6,672 bases of DNA from Alphaproteobacteria bacterium. Its GTDB lineage: Bacteria; Pseudomonadota; Alphaproteobacteria; Puniceispirillales; Puniceispirillaceae. The position numbers and the translations under genes were made by a program. The DNA lies in the NCBI GenBank assembly GCA_016780695.1, contig JADHLK010000071.1:1-6672 (forward strand), read 5' to 3'. Shown in pieces: positions 5,378-6,672 of this stretch (position 1 is its first letter; each line of letters opens with the position of its first letter). A model generated the notes under the pieces. The model was given only the letters and a program-made list of their open reading frames with translations. It ran no database searches and was not told the origin of the DNA.

Positions 5378-6210
5378 CCATCTGGGCAGGTGGCAAACAA
5401 GGCTATTCCGGCTGCAACGGACACATTCAGCGATTCAGCCTGTCCCGGCATTGCAATCGCCGCCAGATGATCACAAGCTTCTCTGGTCAACCGGCGCATG
5501 CCACTGCCCTCTGCCCCCAGCACCAGGCCCAGCCGTGCTGTGCCGGCCAGCGTGTCCAGGCGGGTTGTGCCGCCTGCTTCCAGCCCGGCCAGCAGCACCC
5601 CGGCTTCTTTCATCTGGTCCAGCGCCCGTGCCAGATTAACCACCCGCACTATCGGCACGCTTTCCAGTGCACCGGCAGCGGCTTTGGCCAACAGGCCACT
5701 TTCTTCCGGCGCATGGCGGGCCGTCATGACCAGCGCATCTGCCCGAAACGCGGCTGCCGAGCGCATAATCGCCCCGATATTGCGCGGGTCGGTGACCTGA
5801 TCGAGAACCAGCAGCCGCAAATTTTCCGCCCCAAACAGCACCTCCGAGAGGTCCGGGCTGTCCAGCGGGGCGACTTCCAGCGCGATTTGCTGATGCACAG
5901 CCTTGCTGTCCGGCCCGGCCAGCCTGTCCAGCTGGCCAGCGTCAACCTTTTGCGGGGCGGGCAGGGCTGCTTGCCGCTCGCTCGGCAGAGAGCTCAGAAA
6001 TTCAGCCAGTTGCGGCCTGTCCGCCCGGCCGATCACTATTCTTGTAATCTGCCGGTTTGGGTTAGCCAGCGCGGCGTTCACCGCGTGCCAGCCCCAAATG
6101 AAAAGCCGATTGCCAGCAGCTTTCAGCGGCGGGCCTGAGCTGTGCGGCCTGTCCTGCGGGCGGCGGGCCGGTTTTCTCAGAGCGGGTTTTTGGGGTCTGT
6201 TTTGCGGCAT
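5365..6210 (-). CDS. rlmB: 23S rRNA (guanosine 2'-O)-methyltransferase, TrmH/SpoU family RlmB
   Basis: From the chosen start the protein has 281 residues. It has a basic, proline-rich N-terminal tail (1-33), a substrate-binding N domain beginning RLFIWGWHAVNAALANP (35-51), and a C-terminal SPOUT domain with the knotted S-adenosylmethionine site. The three SpoU motifs are clear: DPRNIGAIMRSAAAF (141-155), LGLVLGAEGSGMRRL (227-241) and AMPGQAESLNVSVAAGIALF (253-272). In E. coli, RlmB methylates G2251 in the peptidyl-transferase P loop of 23S rRNA. The same role is inferred here. In-frame ATGs also occur at 6282 and 6309. ATG 6210 is chosen because the residues before it look non-conserved, but no start has a strong ribosome site. 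The last residues, PDGSAG, and the TGA come from the adjoining 13-bp repeats, so the C-terminus may vary between strains. The gene is divergent from tRNA-Tyr and tuf. Confidence 0.92.
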   Translation of the reverse strand: MPQNRPQKPALRKPARRPQDRPHSSGPPLKAAGNRLFIWGWHAVNAALANPNRQITRIVIGRADRPQLAEFLSSLPSERQAALPAPQKVDAGQLDRLAGPDSKAVHQQIALEVAPLDSPDLSEVLFGAENLRLLVLDQVTDPRNIGAIMRSAAAFRADALVMTARHAPEESGLLAKAAAGALESVPIVRVVNLARALDQMKEAGVLLAGLEAGGTTRLDTLAGTARLGLVLGAEGSGMRRLTREACDHLAAIAMPGQAESLNVSVAAGIALFATCPDGSAG

Positions 6211-6240
6211 GAGGGGCTTTCTGTGTTTGATATTCGGGGA

Positions 6241-6269
6241 TTGACATTCCGGCTGTTTTTTCTTAATTC
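6241..6269 (+). promoter_or_regulatory. Candidate promoter for tRNA-Tyr and tuf
   Basis: A perfect -35 box TTGACA (6241-6246) is the only such match upstream of tRNA-Tyr. The -10 expected 16-18 bases on is poor: TTAATT or TAATTC within 6263-6269. The distance to the tRNA would leave a leader of about 100 bases, containing two dyads. Weak support only. Confidence 0.25.
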
Positions 6270-6291
6270 GCACAAGCCGCATTGTTTGTGC
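6270..6291. repeat. Inverted repeat GCACAA-N10-TTGTGC
   Basis: The arms 6270-6275 and 6286-6291 are perfect, with ACAA/TTGT able to pair in an alternative register. It lies in the rlmB upstream region and may be an operator or leader hairpin. No regulator can be named. Confidence 0.35.
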
Positions 6292-6316
6292 AAGTTTCTC
6301 TGGCTGCATTGGATCG

Positions 6317-6345
6317 CTGGCCTGTCATTTTCGGACAGGGGCCAG
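6317..6345 (+). other. Strong hairpin in the leader before tRNA-Tyr
   Basis: CTGGCCTGTC (6317-6326) can pair with GACAGGGGCCAG (6334-6345) over ten base pairs, with a two-G bulge and a seven-base loop. It ends 29 bases before the tRNA 5' end at 6375. No U-run follows on the plus strand. A transcript-processing signal or leader structure is more likely than a terminator. GACAGG recurs at 6345-6350. Confidence 0.5.
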
Positions 6346-6374
6346 ACAGGCAAACAGACGCTGTAAAGAACAAG

Positions 6375-6459
6375 GGTGGGGTGGCCGAGTGGTTAAAGGC
6401 AGCAGACTGTAAATCTGCCCGCGTAGCGTACGCAGGTTCGAATCCTGCCCCCACCACCA
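6375..6459 (+). tRNA. tRNA-Tyr (anticodon GTA)
   Basis: This is a complete 85-nt type II tRNA. The acceptor stem GGTGGGG (6375-6381) pairs with CCCCACC (6449-6455). The anticodon stem GCAGA/TCTGC encloses CTGTAAA, with anticodon GTA at 6409-6411. A long variable arm (about 6419-6431) is followed by the T arm GCAGG, TTCGAAT, CCTGC, discriminator A and encoded CCA (6457-6459). The long variable arm is normal for bacterial tyrosine tRNA. It lies 74 bases upstream of tuf on the same strand, and co-transcription is likely, as with the tRNA genes before tufB in E. coli. Confidence 0.97.
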
Positions 6460-6478
6460 AAAATTCAACCGGGCCTGA

Positions 6479-6502
6479 CCGGATGCCAAATGGCAAATCC
6501 GG
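6479..6502 (+). other. Hairpin between tRNA-Tyr and tuf
   Basis: CCGGAT (6479-6484) pairs with ATCCGG (6497-6502), extended inside by GCC/GGC around the loop AAAT with a two-A bulge. It begins 19 bases after the tRNA CCA and has no T-run. It looks like a processing or leader structure that separates tRNA from tuf mRNA rather than a terminator. Role inferred. Confidence 0.5.
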
Positions 6503-6533
6503 CAGCGCGCAACTGACTTGAGAGGCATTTATC

Positions 6534-6672
6534 ATGTCGAAGGAAAAGTTTGATCGCTCGAAGCCGCATGTGAACATAGGCACGATTGGACATGTTGATC
6601 ATGGCAAGACGACGTTGACAGCGGCGATTACGAAGGTGATGGCAGAGGCAGGCGGGGCTGAGTTTCAGGCCT
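6534..6672 (+). CDS. tuf: Elongation factor Tu, N-terminal part (cut by window end)
   Basis: Only the first 46 codons are present. EF-Tu is the GTPase that delivers aminoacyl-tRNA to the ribosomal A site. The N-terminus reads SKPHVNIGTIGHVDHGKTTL (9-28), containing the P-loop GHVDHGKT (19-26) that binds GTP phosphates, followed by TAAITKVMAEAGGAEF (29-44), as in alphaproteobacterial EF-Tu. The start ATG at 6534 has a good ribosome site, GAGAGG (6520-6525), eight bases ahead. The gene continues beyond the window. It is probably co-transcribed with the tRNA-Tyr just upstream. Confidence 0.97.
   Translation, partial: MSKEKFDRSKPHVNIGTIGHVDHGKTTLTAAITKVMAEAGGAEFQA

Noticed and set aside
5214..5396. 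Small Leu/Ala-rich reading frame across the repeats on the minus strand
   Set aside because: It has no ribosome site at either Met, and its content follows from the repeat unit in a frame shifted from rlmB. It is mentioned only as a possible RlmB tail after a repeat change.
5467..6138. Long plus-strand frame opposite rlmB
   Set aside because: The minus strand encodes all three SpoU motifs, and the plus-strand frame shows no recognisable family pattern.

Overview
The window looks like chromosomal DNA of a free-living, probably marine, alphaproteobacterium, possibly of the SAR116 (Puniceispirillum-like) type. This rests on the EF-Tu N-terminus, the rlmB / tRNA-Tyr / tuf arrangement and a TRAP transporter operon. 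The assignment is by resemblance and was not tested with a tree.

Layout from left to right. A complete tRNA-Thr(TGT) lies on the minus strand at 54-129, with a good sigma-70-type promoter behind it. Next comes a divergent pair: a LysR-type regulator (229-1161, minus) and a gene for a substrate-binding-fold protein without a signal peptide (1375-2250, plus). They share an AT-rich 213-bp promoter region with several dyads. A hairpin terminator at 2269-2319 separates this pair from a convergent TRAP operon, dctP-dctQ-dctM, transcribed on the minus strand from 5163 down to 2364. After about 200 bases containing a compact T-poor tandem-repeat array comes rlmB, a 23S rRNA 2'-O-methyltransferase (minus), whose stop codon lies inside the array. 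Divergent from rlmB are tRNA-Tyr(GTA) and the start of tuf, which is cut by the window edge.

How the parts may work together. The two edges are translation functions: tRNA-Thr, rlmB, tRNA-Tyr and EF-Tu. The middle is accessory solute-related metabolism. The TRAP system would import an organic acid or similar anion using an ion gradient. The LysR regulator most plausibly controls its divergent neighbour and perhaps also the TRAP operon, in response to a small effector that cannot be read from the sequence. The lysR side is visibly lower in G+C than rlmB (23 of 60 bases at 421-480 against 39 of 60 at 5641-5700), which would fit insertion of the middle block into a translation locus, but does not prove it.

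No clearly new system is established. The items most worth a second look are the 13-bp frame-shifting repeats at the end of rlmB and the apparently cytoplasmic substrate-binding-fold protein with a Cys-Ala-Cys-His motif.
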